DNA from: Phylloscopus collybita
Taxonomy: Eukaryota; Chordata; Aves; Passeriformes; Phylloscopidae
DNA: 64,000 bases
Reading direction: 5' to 3'
Assembly: GCA_027886175.1 (NCBI GenBank)
Contig: JAJNNQ010000018.1
Location: forward strand, 18,953,001 to 19,017,000
Part shown: positions 50,495 to 63,180 of the stretch, one piece after another
Numbering within the stretch: the stretch's first letter is position 1
Layout of the letters: every line of letters begins with the position of its first letter
The notes under the pieces: model-generated
The model's input: the letters and a program-made list of their open reading frames with translations, nothing else
Databases searched by the model: none
What the model was told of the DNA's origin: nothing
Translations under genes and position numbers: made by a program

Positions 50495-50922
50495 TGTTTT
50501 TATTCTTAAATTTTGTTCTTAAATTAAACAATTGATTACTTATCTCCTGCAGATTATACAGCATTTTCAATCTCAAGCAAAGCTGGATCTATCTGCCAGA
50601 TTGAATTTACACATTTGCAAGGATGCAAGCCATGAATCTCTTTTAGGTACATTCTGTTAGCAGCTAGTAGGAGCCTCTAATTGGCATTTAATCTTGGTAA
50701 CCTCTGCTTTAAGTATCTGTCCATCTCTGTGTTTTGCTTGCAGAGATAAAGTGTTTTAGTCTGCCTTGTGATAATGTCTCTTTTATGTTCAAAGAAGGTG
50801 AATCTTCAGCCTGTTTTATTGAAGGTTTCTAGGCTTTATATAGAACCACAGCATGTCCCAGAACTTTCAGTAAAACTTTTTGAGCCACAGATACTTTGAG
50901 GTTTATATTTTACATCTATGTG

Positions 50923-51283
50923 TGAATAGAATATTAGAATGGCTTCAGTTGGAAGGGATCTTAAAGATCATCCAGTACCAAACCCCTTGCCAATGGCAGG
51001 GACACCTTCCACTATACCAGGTTGCTCAAATCCTTATCTAACCTGGCCTTGAACACTTCCAGAGATGAGACATCTACAACTCCTCTGGGCAACCTGTTCC
51101 AGTGTGTCATCACTCCCACAGTAAAGAATTTCCTCCTAAGATCTAATCTAAATGCACTGTCTTTCAGTTTGAAGCCTTGTCCTGCCCTTAGAAAAAGTCA
51201 CTCTCCATCTCTGTTTAAGTACTAGAAGGCTGCCTTAAGGTCTTTCTGGAGTCTGCCCTTCTCCAGGCTGAACAACAGCAGCT
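50923..51283 (-). mobile_element. CR1 LINE 3' fragment, minus orientation
   Basis: The plus strand is antisense CR1, starting at the 3' end near GAATAGAATATTAGAATGG. It continues with GTTGGAAGGGATCTTAAAGATCATC, CTGGGCAACCTGTTCCAGTG, AAGAATTTCCTCCTAAGATC and, at the right, CTTCTCCAGGCTGAACAAC. It covers roughly the last 360 bases of the family. It joins directly to a plus-oriented CR1 with no spacer. Confidence 0.92.
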
Positions 51284-51911
51284 GCACTTGAGCCAGAGTG
51301 TGCCCAGGTGGCCAAGAAGGCCAACAGCATCCTGGCCTGTACCAGCAACAGTGTGGCCAGCAGGAGCAGGGCAGGGATTGTCCCCCTGTACTTGGCACTG
51401 GTGAGGTCACACATCAAGCACTTCTAGCCCCTTCAGCTTGGGAGGGACGTTCAGGTAGGGCTGAAGTGAGTCCAGAAAGGGTCAATGAAGCTGGTGAAGG
51501 GGCTGGAGCACACATCTCATGAGGCCTGAGGGAGCAGGGGCTGTTTAACCTGGAGAAAAGGAGGCTTGGGAGGACCTTGTCACTCTCTACCTTTACCTGA
51601 AAGGTTGTGGACAGTTGGAGTTCAGTCTGTTCTTCCAGGTGACCAGTGATAGGATAAGGAAAAACAGTATCAGATTACCCAAAGGAAGGTTCAGTTTGGA
51701 TATTAGAAAAAAATATTTCACTAACACAGTTTTCAGGCATTGTAACACACTGTCTGGGTAGGTGGTTGAGTCCCACCCCCTGGAAGCATTTAAAAGGGGC
51801 ATAGATGTGGGGCTTAGGGGCATGGTTTATTGGTGAACTTGGCAGTCCAAAGGTTGCACCTGATGATCTTACAAGTCTTTTGCAAATCTAATGATTCTAT
51901 GATTCTGTGAA
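51284..51911 (+). mobile_element. CR1 LINE 3' fragment, plus orientation
   Basis: Sense CR1 running from GAGCCAGAGTGTGCCCAGGTGG through CAGCATCCTGGCCTGTACCAG and ATTGTCCCCCTGTACTTGGC. It goes on to the 3' end with the diagnostic octamer-type repeats ATTCTATGATTCTGTG at 51894-51909. About 625 bases, 5'-truncated as usual for CR1. It contains a frameshifted relic of the reverse transcriptase C-terminal region but no intact frame. With the preceding fragment it forms an inverted pair. Confidence 0.93.
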
Positions 51912-54900
51912 GTATTCTTGCTGTCTGCTACAAGTTAGGCTCAGCTATCAGCTGCTTAAGAAACCTTCTGACAGTGTTTACATCAAGGAACTTTGCCTGC
52001 CTATTTGAACAGATAAACATCTAAAGCTTCTAGGATATGTTCATAATTAGGCACAGAGTTTTCCTTTTTTTTTGTGTGTGTGTGTGTAAAATAATTAAAA
52101 TCATAACATTACCAAAAGTAATAAAATCTTTTCTCTCTGGCCCCAGAGATTCTGTAAGTTTATCTGACTTTATTAGGGGAATGTCTGAGAACCACCTTTT
52201 GATTTGCAGATTCTATTAGACTTATTGCAATGAGTTTCAGGAAGTTATTGGGGTCACTGATCTACTGAGTGCATACATCTGTGTCTATTTTTTCAAGTAA
52301 TATAACAAAAGTAATATTCTCAATGGCAAGATTATTATCATCTCTGGCATAAACATGACACGTAAGTTTTTCTGACCTAAGTGGGATCTCTGCAAGATCA
52401 GTAATCAGAAGCTGGGTTCACAAGAAAAGTTCTCCAGTTGTTTTATGTTAAACTTTCAGAATATTGAATAGTGGAGATCAGTATTTTTAAGGGTCATTAA
52501 AAATCTTTTCTTCATTATTAAAACAATTTCTTCCATATTATCTATGAAAAGTAAAAGACAATTCTGTAAATTCTCTGAGACTTCTAAAAGTACAAAGAGA
52601 GAGAGCAGATGATGAAGGGTTTGGATCCCCTGGCTAAAATACAGCTAGTGGCACTCTATGGTATACTTTCGTTTTTCTTTTTCTGTGCTGACCTTGGACA
52701 TCCATGAAACATATTAGAGTTATAAAAACCCCAGATATTAATAACTTTTTGAAGTGTTTGAATTAGAGAGAAGATTTAAGAATAACTTACAATACATAAT
52801 ATCAGAAAATGAGTCTGAAAGTCAGGGCATGTATATTCATGGACGCTACTCAGAAGGAAAAAAAAAGGTGCATGGTGGATTATGCTATCTCAAATGCTAA
52901 ATAGGATGCACATTTTTCAATGACAGAAGTTTATGCTTTGACTAGAAATCAAAGCTTATATATATCTCTATCATAAGATTTACTCTAAATAATTCAGTTA
53001 CACCCTATAGAAAAATCAGGAGCATAAACATTTACAAGTAGTGCCACGAAGATTCAGTAGTCCTGAAATACATGAAATATTTTTTCCACTCTGTGAAAAG
53101 TGCCATTGTTGTACTGTTCTGATGATTTGGTGTATGTATCCCAGCCCATTGCATTAATTCGTATCTAGTTATATGTTCCTGCCTAATCAATCTATAAATA
53201 GCCATCTGACAGCCTCTGCAATCACATCATGTCATGTTACAGGCTGCCTCTCAAATGTAATATCATTAGTCACTCTCAGTGCTGCTGGTGGTTTGTTCCA
53301 AACATGGTTTAAAGTCCTTCATTCTTCTTGTGCTAATAATATCTTCTAGACTTCTTCCTTTTATTCACTCCAACATATTCGACTACCAAATAAGCAGGTA
53401 GAGGAGTAGGAATCATTAGCATACACATGCTGTACTGGCCATGGCAGGCTGAAATTTGTCTAGCTCTGCCTTCTAGATGGCTTCCCAAAAAGCCTACTAC
53501 CCATATATATCCTGAATCTGAAAAAGTATGGAGAATTTATAGCTGAGCAACTGAATAATTTCACAAAGGTTGAATGTTTTAAGTTGCTACAAGTACCGTC
53601 TAATTTTTTTATCTTAAAATTATTCTGAGTTAAATTTTGGATATAAATCTCTTGAATAGTTTCAAGATGTCCCATTTGCTTGAATTTCTTGAGAACTGAA
53701 ATTTGAGACAGTGTTTGATGTTCTTCTCAGCCATAATTATGGTTAAGTAAATATTGGGAATAACTAGATATGTCTGTAGTTTTCTGCTTAAGATTCTTGG
53801 ATTTAGAAGTAAGTCTTCCTAACAACAATCTAGAGACAATAACCCAAAAAGAAGTCAGCACATTAATTTCATTTTTTAATGAAAATTCATTAAAAATTTA
53901 AACAAGCATTATCAGATAGGATCCTTCTGTAAACATTCAAAACTTCTATAATTATAAAACTTCATTAATTTGTGATTCTGCAGCAGAATGGATGCTAAAG
54001 AGGTAGCAACCTGAGAAGAGGTGTGTTAGGAAAAGACTGCTAGGACACAAAATATAGATGATTGAGCTAATACTGTGTATTGTTACTTTGTGTGAGTCCA
54101 GGTGGATAGCACATGTAAGAGTGGAGAAAGGTGCATTTCCTTCAAAGAGAGAAATTGAGTCTTTGTTCATTCCTGGGGTAAAAAAGGTGCTGTGATTTAC
54201 CATGACCTTATTAATTGTGTAAATAATTTTGGTAATGTGCATACATTTGTAACTAGTAAATATTTATTGCTAGAAGTTACTGGAACATTGTATCTACCTG
54301 TGTCTGTGGATACTTGTCTTTGAAGGGTTCATTCTTTTTGTAAAGTGAATGATTCAGTGACCCTGGGACAGAAATGTATATGTGATGAGGTGTGCTAATA
54401 AAACATTAGTTATGCTATCAGGAAACCACAGATTGAAGGCTGTTGAGGAAAAACAGGATTGTAACAGAGACTTCCTGTAAATTCAAGTGTAGAATAATTG
54501 CAAAAGCCTGGAAAGTGCAAGGAAGGAACAATACCAGAGGTGCCAGGTCTATTAACTGAGATCACAAGTGGTCATTTCATGATTATTAATGAAATTCCAT
54601 GTTGAGAGCCAAGTGGAACTTGTTTCAAGGATAAAAGAGAACAAAAAACAAGTATTACACATACGTGAATCTTACATTACAAAATAAATTTGAATACATC
54701 TAAGTGCTAACCAGTGAGAAAAGAGCAGACAAGCACAGTGTTAGGGAACATATCAAAGTTCTCTAGGTAGACCCAGAATGAGAAGGAATCATCAGCTTCA
54801 GTGTTTCTCCTACAAAAAGACTTGATGTACTACCTTATCCCATGCTGATTATTCTTCTCAAAGACTGGTACCCCCATTTTAGGGGTGAAAATGTCCTTCT

Positions 54901-55017
54901 AACCCAAAGGTTAGAAAGAGGATGGAGATAATGTCAGAAAGACATGTAAATACTAGAAAATTTGTATCCATTTTAATGCCATCATTTTGAGGAGTAGACT
55001 GTAATAGTTGTAAAATT
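51912..55017. other. A+T-rich unique non-coding DNA
   Basis: No gene or transposon recognised. Contains a (GT)7-8 run at 52073-52087. Frames are short. Confidence 0.55.
52073..52087. repeat. (GT)n microsatellite
   Basis: Short GT dinucleotide run preceded by a T tract. Confidence 0.9.
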
Positions 55018-55220
55018 CCAGAATGGTTTAATTTGGAAAAGGACATCTAAAGGTGCTCTAGTTGGATTGCTTAAGTCAGACTATTACCAAGCAGGTGATA
55101 TTATTCAGGATATCCAGTTTTAAGTATCTCTAGGGACAAGGAATTCACTGCCACTTTGATCAACTTGTCCTACCAACAAGGTGAAACATTTTCTGCTAAC
55201 TTAGAATTGTCATGTTGGAA
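55018..55220 (-). mobile_element. very old CR1 LINE fragment, minus orientation
   Basis: The order of motifs is that of the antisense CR1 3' end: CCAGAATGGTTTAATTTGGAAAAGGACATCTAAAGG, then a CTAGTTGGATTGC-like segment, a GGGACAAGGAATTCACTGCC-like segment and an ACATTTTCTGCTAACTTAGAATTG-like segment. Divergence is high and the right limit is uncertain. Confidence 0.55.
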
Positions 55221-57926
55221 ATCGCACGGACTGCCCACCCTGTTATCACTGTACACATTGTGTACATCAGATTGTGATGGGTGTCTGTCATTCTGTACAA
55301 TTAGGGGGGAAGCTGAGAAGAAACTTCACCTAATCTGAGTCAATGGTTAAGGTGAAATCATGCTTCAGAAATTTGAATGCGTTTCTTTCAATTTCTGGAA
55401 ATCATTCAGTTCATGATCCAGGACAAAGCATCTTCTCATCAGTGCATGCCCAGGAATCTATCTAAACAACCCAAAATTAGTCCAATGGTGATGAGTAGTT
55501 CACCTTTCATCTGTGGCTATAATATTTTGTCATCACCACTTGACTGGATTTTCCATTTTAAATTAATAATGAGTAGAGCTGAAAAGGTTCAGATTTCATG
55601 TGCTACTTCCAACCTGATTCAGCAAAGTTTTTGAGTCAACAATATTTTTATTGCAGATTTCCTTGAGAACAGTTTGGAGGGGTTTGTTTGTGGTTTTCTC
55701 ATTGTTGTTTTTGATTTTGTTTAGAAGGAGCATAAGGCATCCTATTCTGGTTCTTGGATGAACATCTAGACTGCACTACCCTCTTTATGCCTAAAACAAA
55801 TCCTAAGAAAGAGGAATTTGATTAAATATCAAATTATTTATTAAATATATTTCACAACAACAATCAATAGACTTTATATTTTTAGGAAAAGCATGGAATA
55901 ATTTCAAATCACTTCTATAAGGACAGCAATATCTGTGTTACTTGCAGCACAGAGAGTGCTTTCAGGTGGCAACAGACTTGACTTCTGGAAGAATATGAAG
56001 CCCAAGATATCATTTTTCTTCTGAAACTTCTTAAAATTTCTGACTGAAGAGGTTGAAAAAGTTGTTTCACACACAGTGATCATTAGATGTGGATCACTGG
56101 ATTCCATGAAAAAGTGCTTTTCAAAATAAACTGTAGGCATATATACACAGTTTACAGAAGTCTCTTACCAATTTTTATCTAATTAAATTAGAACATAATA
56201 GGATTTTCATGGACACAGAAGTATTTTCCATTGGTATATCTGAAAGCATTCTAATATACCCAAATTAATTCCATTCCAAAGCTCCATTTAACAAAGTAAA
56301 AGGAGAAATAGAACAAAATCCCTGGCTAGTGAGACACTATTGGTTTTAAAGGGTATGGATGTGAGATTGTTTTTCCAGTCCAGAGATAGGAAAGAATATG
56401 TGAGCTCATCACCTGTGGTCATGTGGTATTTGCTTGGACATCGGTATATATCAGAACCTATATTTCAGTAGTAACCCTGAAATGGGAAAAATCCTAAGGT
56501 TTTCACTTTTTCCAAGGACTTACCTCTTCCAGGTACAAAGCACTCCTCTCTGGAAGGTTCTGAAACTTTCTTGCTTTCCTGGTTCCTATTTGGAGTGACC
56601 TTGAGAACCAATGTAAGGAATACTATAGAAAACCTCAGCTTCTTTTCCAATGCTAAAGGAATGCAGACAGGTTGGAACTTATATTTTAAAAGCCAACTGT
56701 AGTTCAAGCTCATCTGTAAAGAACTGCTTTCCCAAATAAAGCATTCCCCAAAAAAATGTTTCTTAAAAATAAGCTGAGACATGAGTGAGTAAATGAATAA
56801 GTAAATAATCTTTCCCAATAACAAAAAAGCTGGGTATTGAAAATACAGCTATAACACAAGAGGAGACTTTTTATTTCTCTTCCTCTAATACTTTGAGTGT
56901 AACATGGCTGTAAACCAGCAGGAAGCCATAAACTCCAATAGAGTGTTTAAATCAATATGAAAAAAACAGGTTTTCCAACTGCAGCCTTTGCAATCTTAAA
57001 AACAGCATTAAGAAGCAGAAGAAACACATTGCATTCACCACACAATTTTATGAGTGTCACAGAGGTTGAGTCTCCTTGACCATATCAGCAGGGAAATTCT
57101 CTATGTTCCAAACCCAGCAGGAACATCAGTAATTTACAGCAAGGGATCTGTGCAGCATCTTCTGCTTTTCATCCATGAAGAGCATTTTTGTTGTTTAGGT
57201 GCTGTGCATGATAGAATTTCCTGTTGTTTCTTAATGTAGGAGAATTGAATTTGTTGCACAGGAGAATTTTTGATGTGCGTACTTGAAATAAATCTCAGTC
57301 CTCTCAGGTTTATTTCTCAGGTGATTTTTACAACAGAAAATTTTTAAGTTGTGTCTTGCCCTCTCTCCCCACTTCACAAGTCAATGGCAATACAATTGTT
57401 TGGCTTTGGCCTGCTGACAATAGAGATTTTTTTTAAACTTCCAGTGAATATGTGATGTGATAGCCACCTAATAGATAAGATGCAGATAACATGACAGTAA
57501 TCACAAGTCACTGACTGGGTTGCAGATGTTGCATTCCTCTTCTTTCCAACTTAATTATTGCAAAATTTCAACAAAGTGTGAGTTAATTTTATTTTTATGG
57601 AAGAAAGGAGCGACTTCTGCTCATGAAAAAGTGCAAAGGACCTATCCTGCTGGGTTTTATGGTGCTGAAAAATACAGCTGCAAAAAAGTTGTTGAAGAAA
57701 TTCCATATACATGGCCTTATTTTGATAAACAGACTCCAACAACATTTAGTTTCAGAAACAAAACTGGTCTGAATGATCAGCGTCTCATACTTCTATGATA
57801 ACAAATTGACATTTGTAGAGGAGACAGAGTATTTTTTTTTTTTACTGTTTGTATGTCAAATTAGGAGATGCTGCTGTTCATGATATTTAACTGACTTTTG
57901 ATCATTTTACTCTACTTCCTAAAAAG
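55221..57926. other. A+T-rich unique non-coding DNA
   Basis: No gene recognised. A plus-strand frame ending at 57798 (92 codons) has a tyrosine- and proline-containing second half (TYPAGFYGAEKYSCKK) that looks more protein-like than most. I cannot assign it to a family, and the splice sites around it are weak. Confidence 0.45.
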
Positions 57927-58035
57927 GATTAATGATGATACTGATGGTCTTCTGTCCAAGAAAGAATTCCAAGACTGCAGCTGCATTGCTTGGGTTACTG
58001 GTGTGTTAAGAGTTCTGCAGGATTTCAACTTTTAA
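57927..58035 (+). other. possible exon or relic with an EF-hand-like loop
   Basis: A plus-strand frame carries N-D-D-T-D-G-L-L-S-K-K-E at 57931-57966. This fits the 12-residue EF-hand calcium-binding pattern (acidic or Asn at 1, 3 and 5, Gly at 6, hydrophobic at 8, Glu at 12), with isoleucine just before and phenylalanine just after. A pyrimidine-rich stretch and AG precede it (AG at 57925-57926), and a donor-like G/GTGTGT follows at 58000. Without the donor the frame stops at 58033-58035. Only one loop is visible and no partner exons in compatible phase were found. It may be an exon of an unrecognised gene, a pseudogene piece or chance. Confidence 0.2.
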
Positions 58036-58239
58036 GAAGATCTATTTCAAACTTCTTAGCTAATGAAAACTTCTTTTTTAATGGTCAGGAGATAGTCTCA
58101 CAGAGGCAAAAATTACTGCACTTTTAGGAGTTTAAATTGACTATGCTACAGAGGAATAAACTTAGAAAACAAAGTTGCCCTATACTTAAAGCAGACAAAG
58201 GTAGACAATGTGGATACTTATATATCAGTGTTATATGGC

Positions 58240-58257
58240 GGGGGGGGGGGGGGGGGG
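58240..58257. repeat. G18 homopolymer
   Basis: Eighteen consecutive G on the plus strand flanked by GGC and CGGG. The only long G tract in the window; it has the composition for an intramolecular G-quadruplex. Confidence 0.95.
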
Positions 58258-60011
58258 CGGGTTGTGTGTCTGTTTTTGGAAACAGGTTTGAACAGGTTGG
58301 GAATACCTTCATAAAGAAATTATCTGAAAAATATGAATTTTGTATATGTATGAGGATAAAGGATCTGGAATAGCTTTTATTAAAACTGCTAAATCTTCAC
58401 ACAGAAAAATTAAGAAATGTTTTTGATAAATAATTGTAAGGAAATAAGCTAATTTTTGTCTTCCAAATTTTCATCATTGTTGCCCAATCCTTGTTTCACT
58501 GGTGAAAAACTTGTATTCTTTTTTCCAAAGAAGCTGTCAATTTCTGTATCTTTGTCTGGCACCTGAAAACAAGGTTGTCAAGGTGGATGGAGCTGGGGCA
58601 GAATTACACAGCTGATGTTGACACAGACTCACATGCACAGTTATTTGCAGCGTCCATAGCTAAAGGCATACATGGATTCTAATGGCAAATGTTGCTTCCA
58701 GGGACAAATGTGAAACAATTTGAAAAAGTCTATAAATCATTGGAAAGCATTCATTTAAATGGCAAAGGTCCCAGACTGTCACAGTACATGTAAAGAAAAA
58801 CATCAGATTCAAATCTGAATGATCAGCTCAGCCTATTAAAGCTTTTATTGTGTCCAGGGTCTTCACACCTGAAAGCAATTTTTTCTGTAAAGTAGGACTC
58901 ATGATGATGTGATACCATAGATGTGTTAATACAAAGTAAATGCAAAGACAAAGTGTTTCAAGAGCATAGACTCAAAGTACTGCTCTGTCAGGGACTGAAC
59001 CTTTAATACCTTTTGAGATGCTAGTTAAGTATAAAACAACCAAGATACTATGCTATTCATTTTTTTCATTTGCAAAGTGTCACACATTGAAGGTAATTTA
59101 ATGCTGCTGAAGTTAGAAGCTGTGTTTAGGTTTAAAGTTGCCAACTATGCTGCACACCTGCACCACATAATTTTACAAGGCATTCTAGTCCTTTTTCTCA
59201 TCATATCAGAGTGTGTGTGTGCATATGTTAAGGTTTTTATTCTTATAGCAGAAAAATAAAGTATTCACAGCATGTTATATACCTTAAAAAGACAGCAAAT
59301 GGTACTTCATGATATTGAAAGCACACACAAAATATTTTTGGTAATTTTTTTCTAATAAAGACATTGTGTGACAATATTTGTCTTCTATACATCTTAATAG
59401 CCATGAACATATCTGTTATTTTTACGTATTTGCAAAATAATTTAGCCCCACTGCTATATTTCCATTCAAAATAAATGAAGGCTTTTAAACTACTGAAAGT
59501 AGTAATGAAATTTTTGTGATCTGGCAAGTTACACGAAACTGTGTTATTTACTCTGAATTTTAGTTACAAGACTGAAAAGGAGAAGAAAATTCCTTACCAG
59601 CAACTTCCTGTCTTCTACTCCAAACAGAATTATGGTAGCTGTAATGCTGTGACAGAAAAATTCAAAGGAAACAAAACACATAAATCCCTACTGAGATGAA
59701 CTTATGCATGTAAATTTACTTTCGTTTTACCGTGTTGTATACCAGAAAGGTTATCTGTTATTAGCTGACATAAGTGCATCTGCAAAGAGCACTTGAATAT
59801 GTTGATTTATTTGAGAGAAAATTAAAACAGCTTCTTTTCTGAATCTCTGAACTCACAATAAATTAACAGAATTGCCTAAGCAATTTATTTGGTGAGATGA
59901 TCTTTTAGAAGTGCATTTTCAACATTTTCTTCCTTAGGATTTCTAATCTGTTATAGGTAAAACTCAGAGCTAGCAAAAGATTGTTTTAACAGGCACCAAA
60001 AACTGCAAAAC

Positions 60012-60027
60012 TTTTTTTTTTTTTTTT
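60012..60027. repeat. T16 homopolymer
   Basis: Run of 16 T. Confidence 0.95.
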
Positions 60028-62689
60028 CATCCTGTATATCCCTTTACCAAATAATGGTCAGATGGAATTCTCAGGAAATGTGGATGTTTTCTAGAGCTGA
60101 AAGTCTTTCTTTCCTAAGGAAGGAATAACGATAGCGGGTGCCTTGTTGAAATGCCTTTTAGGCCATTGAATTTAAAGTGCAGTATAAGAATCCAGTCTTT
60201 TATAATTTAATTTCAGATCCTGTCCAGAATAAAGAATTCATGGCAGGTGAAAATTGAAAACAGTGGCTGAAAGGAATGTAGTTAGTACAGAAACCTTTAA
60301 AATGCAAAAATGTTCAGATTTTTTAGCTGTACTTTTCAGGGTAATTGCAAGTAATTTTTTAACCTATTTAAACCGATTTCCTCATCTTCAGTTACTCCTG
60401 TTGTTCTTACTGACTGTTTTTTCCTCTTGCTTTTGTACTGACAGTAGCATATTTTGCTTTATGACTCATACCTTTTTTTTTTTCTTTTTCACTTATTTAG
60501 TTCACAGGACACTTCAGTGCTCTACTAGAAAAGAAATGCCATCAAAATGTATAAATTATGTTAATTTTTAAATTATTAATAAAAGAATAGATCTGACTAA
60601 GAATGCAATAGAAATGGAAATGTTGCATTTCTTTTTAGTCTTGTAAACATATGTAGTTTAAGACATATGACCAGTATAAGAGGGTTGAATTTTAAAAATT
60701 TGTTCTCTCTTCCTTGAAGAAATTGACCAAACCCCCAGTGACAGGAGTATTCAAAACTTTAGTTCCTATTTTTATATGCCAGCATAATCCATACATTTTC
60801 TATTTATAATCCATTTTAAAAATGGAAACATTCTAATGATAAAATGCATGAGAACAATTCTTTCCTTTTTTAATAGATTAGACTAATTTCGCTGTTGTAA
60901 TTTGGAATGAGGAAAAAACCCTCATGCTTAAAGGTTGAGCTGTGTATGACTAACTGCTGAGAGATCTCATAGAAGAAAGTCCTGTTTGCATAATTCAGTG
61001 ACACTGAGAACATGTTTAATCTTTCTTATATTCTAGAGAAGCTTTCTTCTGCATCTGGAAACAGAGACTGGTTAACAGTGCAGAATTTGTTTGGTCTACC
61101 CAGGTATTACAGATATTATGCTCTTTATAAACATGGTCACAGTCCTTAAAATCAATGTAGAGGTCTCACCAGTAAATCAATATATAGGGAGAATTCTAAA
61201 GTCAGGGGTTATAGATAATTTAAAACATTTCCCATTAATCTGAATAGTAAATAAAATCATTTCATTTCACTGTATGGTGATGGCAGCCTATGGAAGTGAT
61301 ACTTCACTCCCTACTCCAATTAAAATTTATTTTAGAGATAAGTACTTTTATAAAAGCAATACTTTCAATATTTGCATGTCTGACAAGAGCTTGGAGCTTT
61401 CTATCTGAATACTATTGAAAGACACACTTTTCCATCCAGGTTTAAATCTCTGTACAGAAGATAGACCATTGGCTTAGACTTGATTTTGAAACTTCACTCC
61501 CACACATTGGCATATATACAGACAAACAGAAAACTTGGATAATTTCCTTATATTTGGAAATGCTGAGAAAGAGATATCCTCTCATAGTTTTGTTTTATTT
61601 GATTTGGAAATACAAATATTATTTGAAATAAGCCTTGAGACTGTAAACTCCAGCTCCACTGAGCAGGAATGCTCAGCTTTGAGGCTTAAGCAGTCCGCTT
61701 CAGCATAGAAAACCTTAGATTAAAAATATCTTATTCAAAATTATTGTAATGATTTAAACTATTTTTTAAATTTGATTGTCAATTTATATTGGAAATATAA
61801 ATGCCAATGAACAGAAGGCCTTTTTTTGGAAATGTGAGTGAATTCAGAGATATTCTTTACGTACTAAAAATCTGAAACATAATACTGTTTGGTTTTAGAA
61901 AGGACAAGCAAATAAATTGTAATAATATGTAAAGGAATGCTAAGAATCCATGTTGGTGTGGTTTGGTTCAGAGTAAGAGTGTGAAGAAAATATTCCAAAA
62001 GTCTTAAACTGAGTTCCATTTATTTATTTCTGTTCCTTAACTGTTGATTTAGGGGACATTCTATCAAAAGTGAGTTTCACTAAAAAAAGGTAAATGTAAG
62101 CTTGCTAACATGTCTACCAATTTACAGGAAACTTGAAATGTATTTTGATTACTTCTTTTATTTGAGGTGCAATACCTTTTGCATAGTGTCAAGTCTCTTA
62201 TGAAGTTATAGGGGCTTTAAATAAAACTCACTAGTTAAAAACACAAAGGAAATTTCCTGAAGGTAACAGGCTCACTTTGTGACGACTTTGGGAACTGAAT
62301 GACAAAAAATAGTGTTTGAGTCTTTTAATGCTTTGGATTTGGTGAAAGACATTTAAAGAGGTTAAAAAAAGTTTGCATGTGGTCCTATAACATCAACATC
62401 ATTTTAAGCTGCTCACGTGACAAGGTTACCCAGAAAATTCTGCTGTCTTTCCCTATAACAGACTGCTCATTGATTGTCCATTATTTAAAACTCAAGAGGC
62501 ATGAAGGAAAGACATAAATTATAATTTATATGACAGATTATAAAAGAAACTTATAAGGACTTAATAAATTTAAGTTACAATTGGAGATTAAATACATTCA
62601 ACAGATATTATTCTTTAATACACGCCATACTTTATTAAAAAACATAAAATGAAGACATGAAGTCACTCCAGAAATACAAATGTGTTCTG

Positions 62690-63154
62690 CCCCTTTATAG
62701 CTTGATGGCATTAGGGCACGTCATGCACCAGATCTGTGAGAGCCTTGTACTCCTGTGGGTCTGACATGCCAGTGGATTCCCCACAGCTGACTGCATTGGA
62801 GACTGAAGCCAGCCTCACTGGGAATGCCTGGCAGAGGCACCCATTGTGACTTGCCCAGAGGCTCTGCATCCTTGGCATACAATGTCTCAGGAGAGGGTAC
62901 TTCAAAGACCCAGAAAAGGTGCTGGTAGACTTTCAGTGCAGCTGCATTGGAGATGGAGGAAACTGAGCAGCTGTCTACCTTGCCTGGTATCTTGGAGGGC
63001 CTTTCTGTTGTGGGGTTGCTGAGGGTTGAAGAACAAAAGGTGTGTATCTCTCCCACAAGGAGCACCATCTGACACTCCCTGATTCTCATCCATACATTCA
63101 TTTGGTGACTAGAGAGCCAAGGAGTGATCAGTAGAACCTGCTCACCCTTTAAGA
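62690..63154 (-). mobile_element. ERVK-type internal fragment, unidentified
   Basis: This follows the primer binding site of the adjacent LTR in the minus direction, so by position it is the leader and possibly the start of the gag region. G+C is higher than the flanks. A minus-strand frame runs through it to a stop at 62721. That frame also extends back across the primer binding site into the LTR, so its first methionine is not a meaningful start. The translated piece shows no retroviral motif that I recognise, and the remaining gag, pol and env regions and the second LTR are absent. It ends in A+T-rich unique DNA near 62690. Non-functional remnant. Confidence 0.55.
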
Positions 63155-63172
63155 ATCCCACACTGGGTGCCA
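63155..63172 (-). other. retroviral primer binding site, tRNA-Lys type
   Basis: Minus strand TGGCACCCAGTGTGGGAT, an 18-base site close to the lysine tRNA type TGGCGCCCAACGTGGGGC with a few substitutions. It lies about 8 bases past the LTR end, the expected position, and fixes the LTR at higher coordinates as a 5' LTR read on the minus strand. Confidence 0.75.
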
Positions 63173-63180
63173 AATAGGAT

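Larger units (their letters stand above)
58036..62689. other. A+T-rich unique non-coding DNA
   Basis: No gene or transposon recognised. Holds the G18 run at 58240-58257 and T16 at 60012-60027. A short frame behind an acceptor match near 59562 (reading IPYQQLPVFYSKQNY) is noted but unsupported. Confidence 0.5.

Noticed and set aside
50304..50576. Frames through the CCTT array
   Set aside because: Repetitive Leu-Pro-Ser-Phe or Lys-Glu-Gly-Arg translations produced by the microsatellite.
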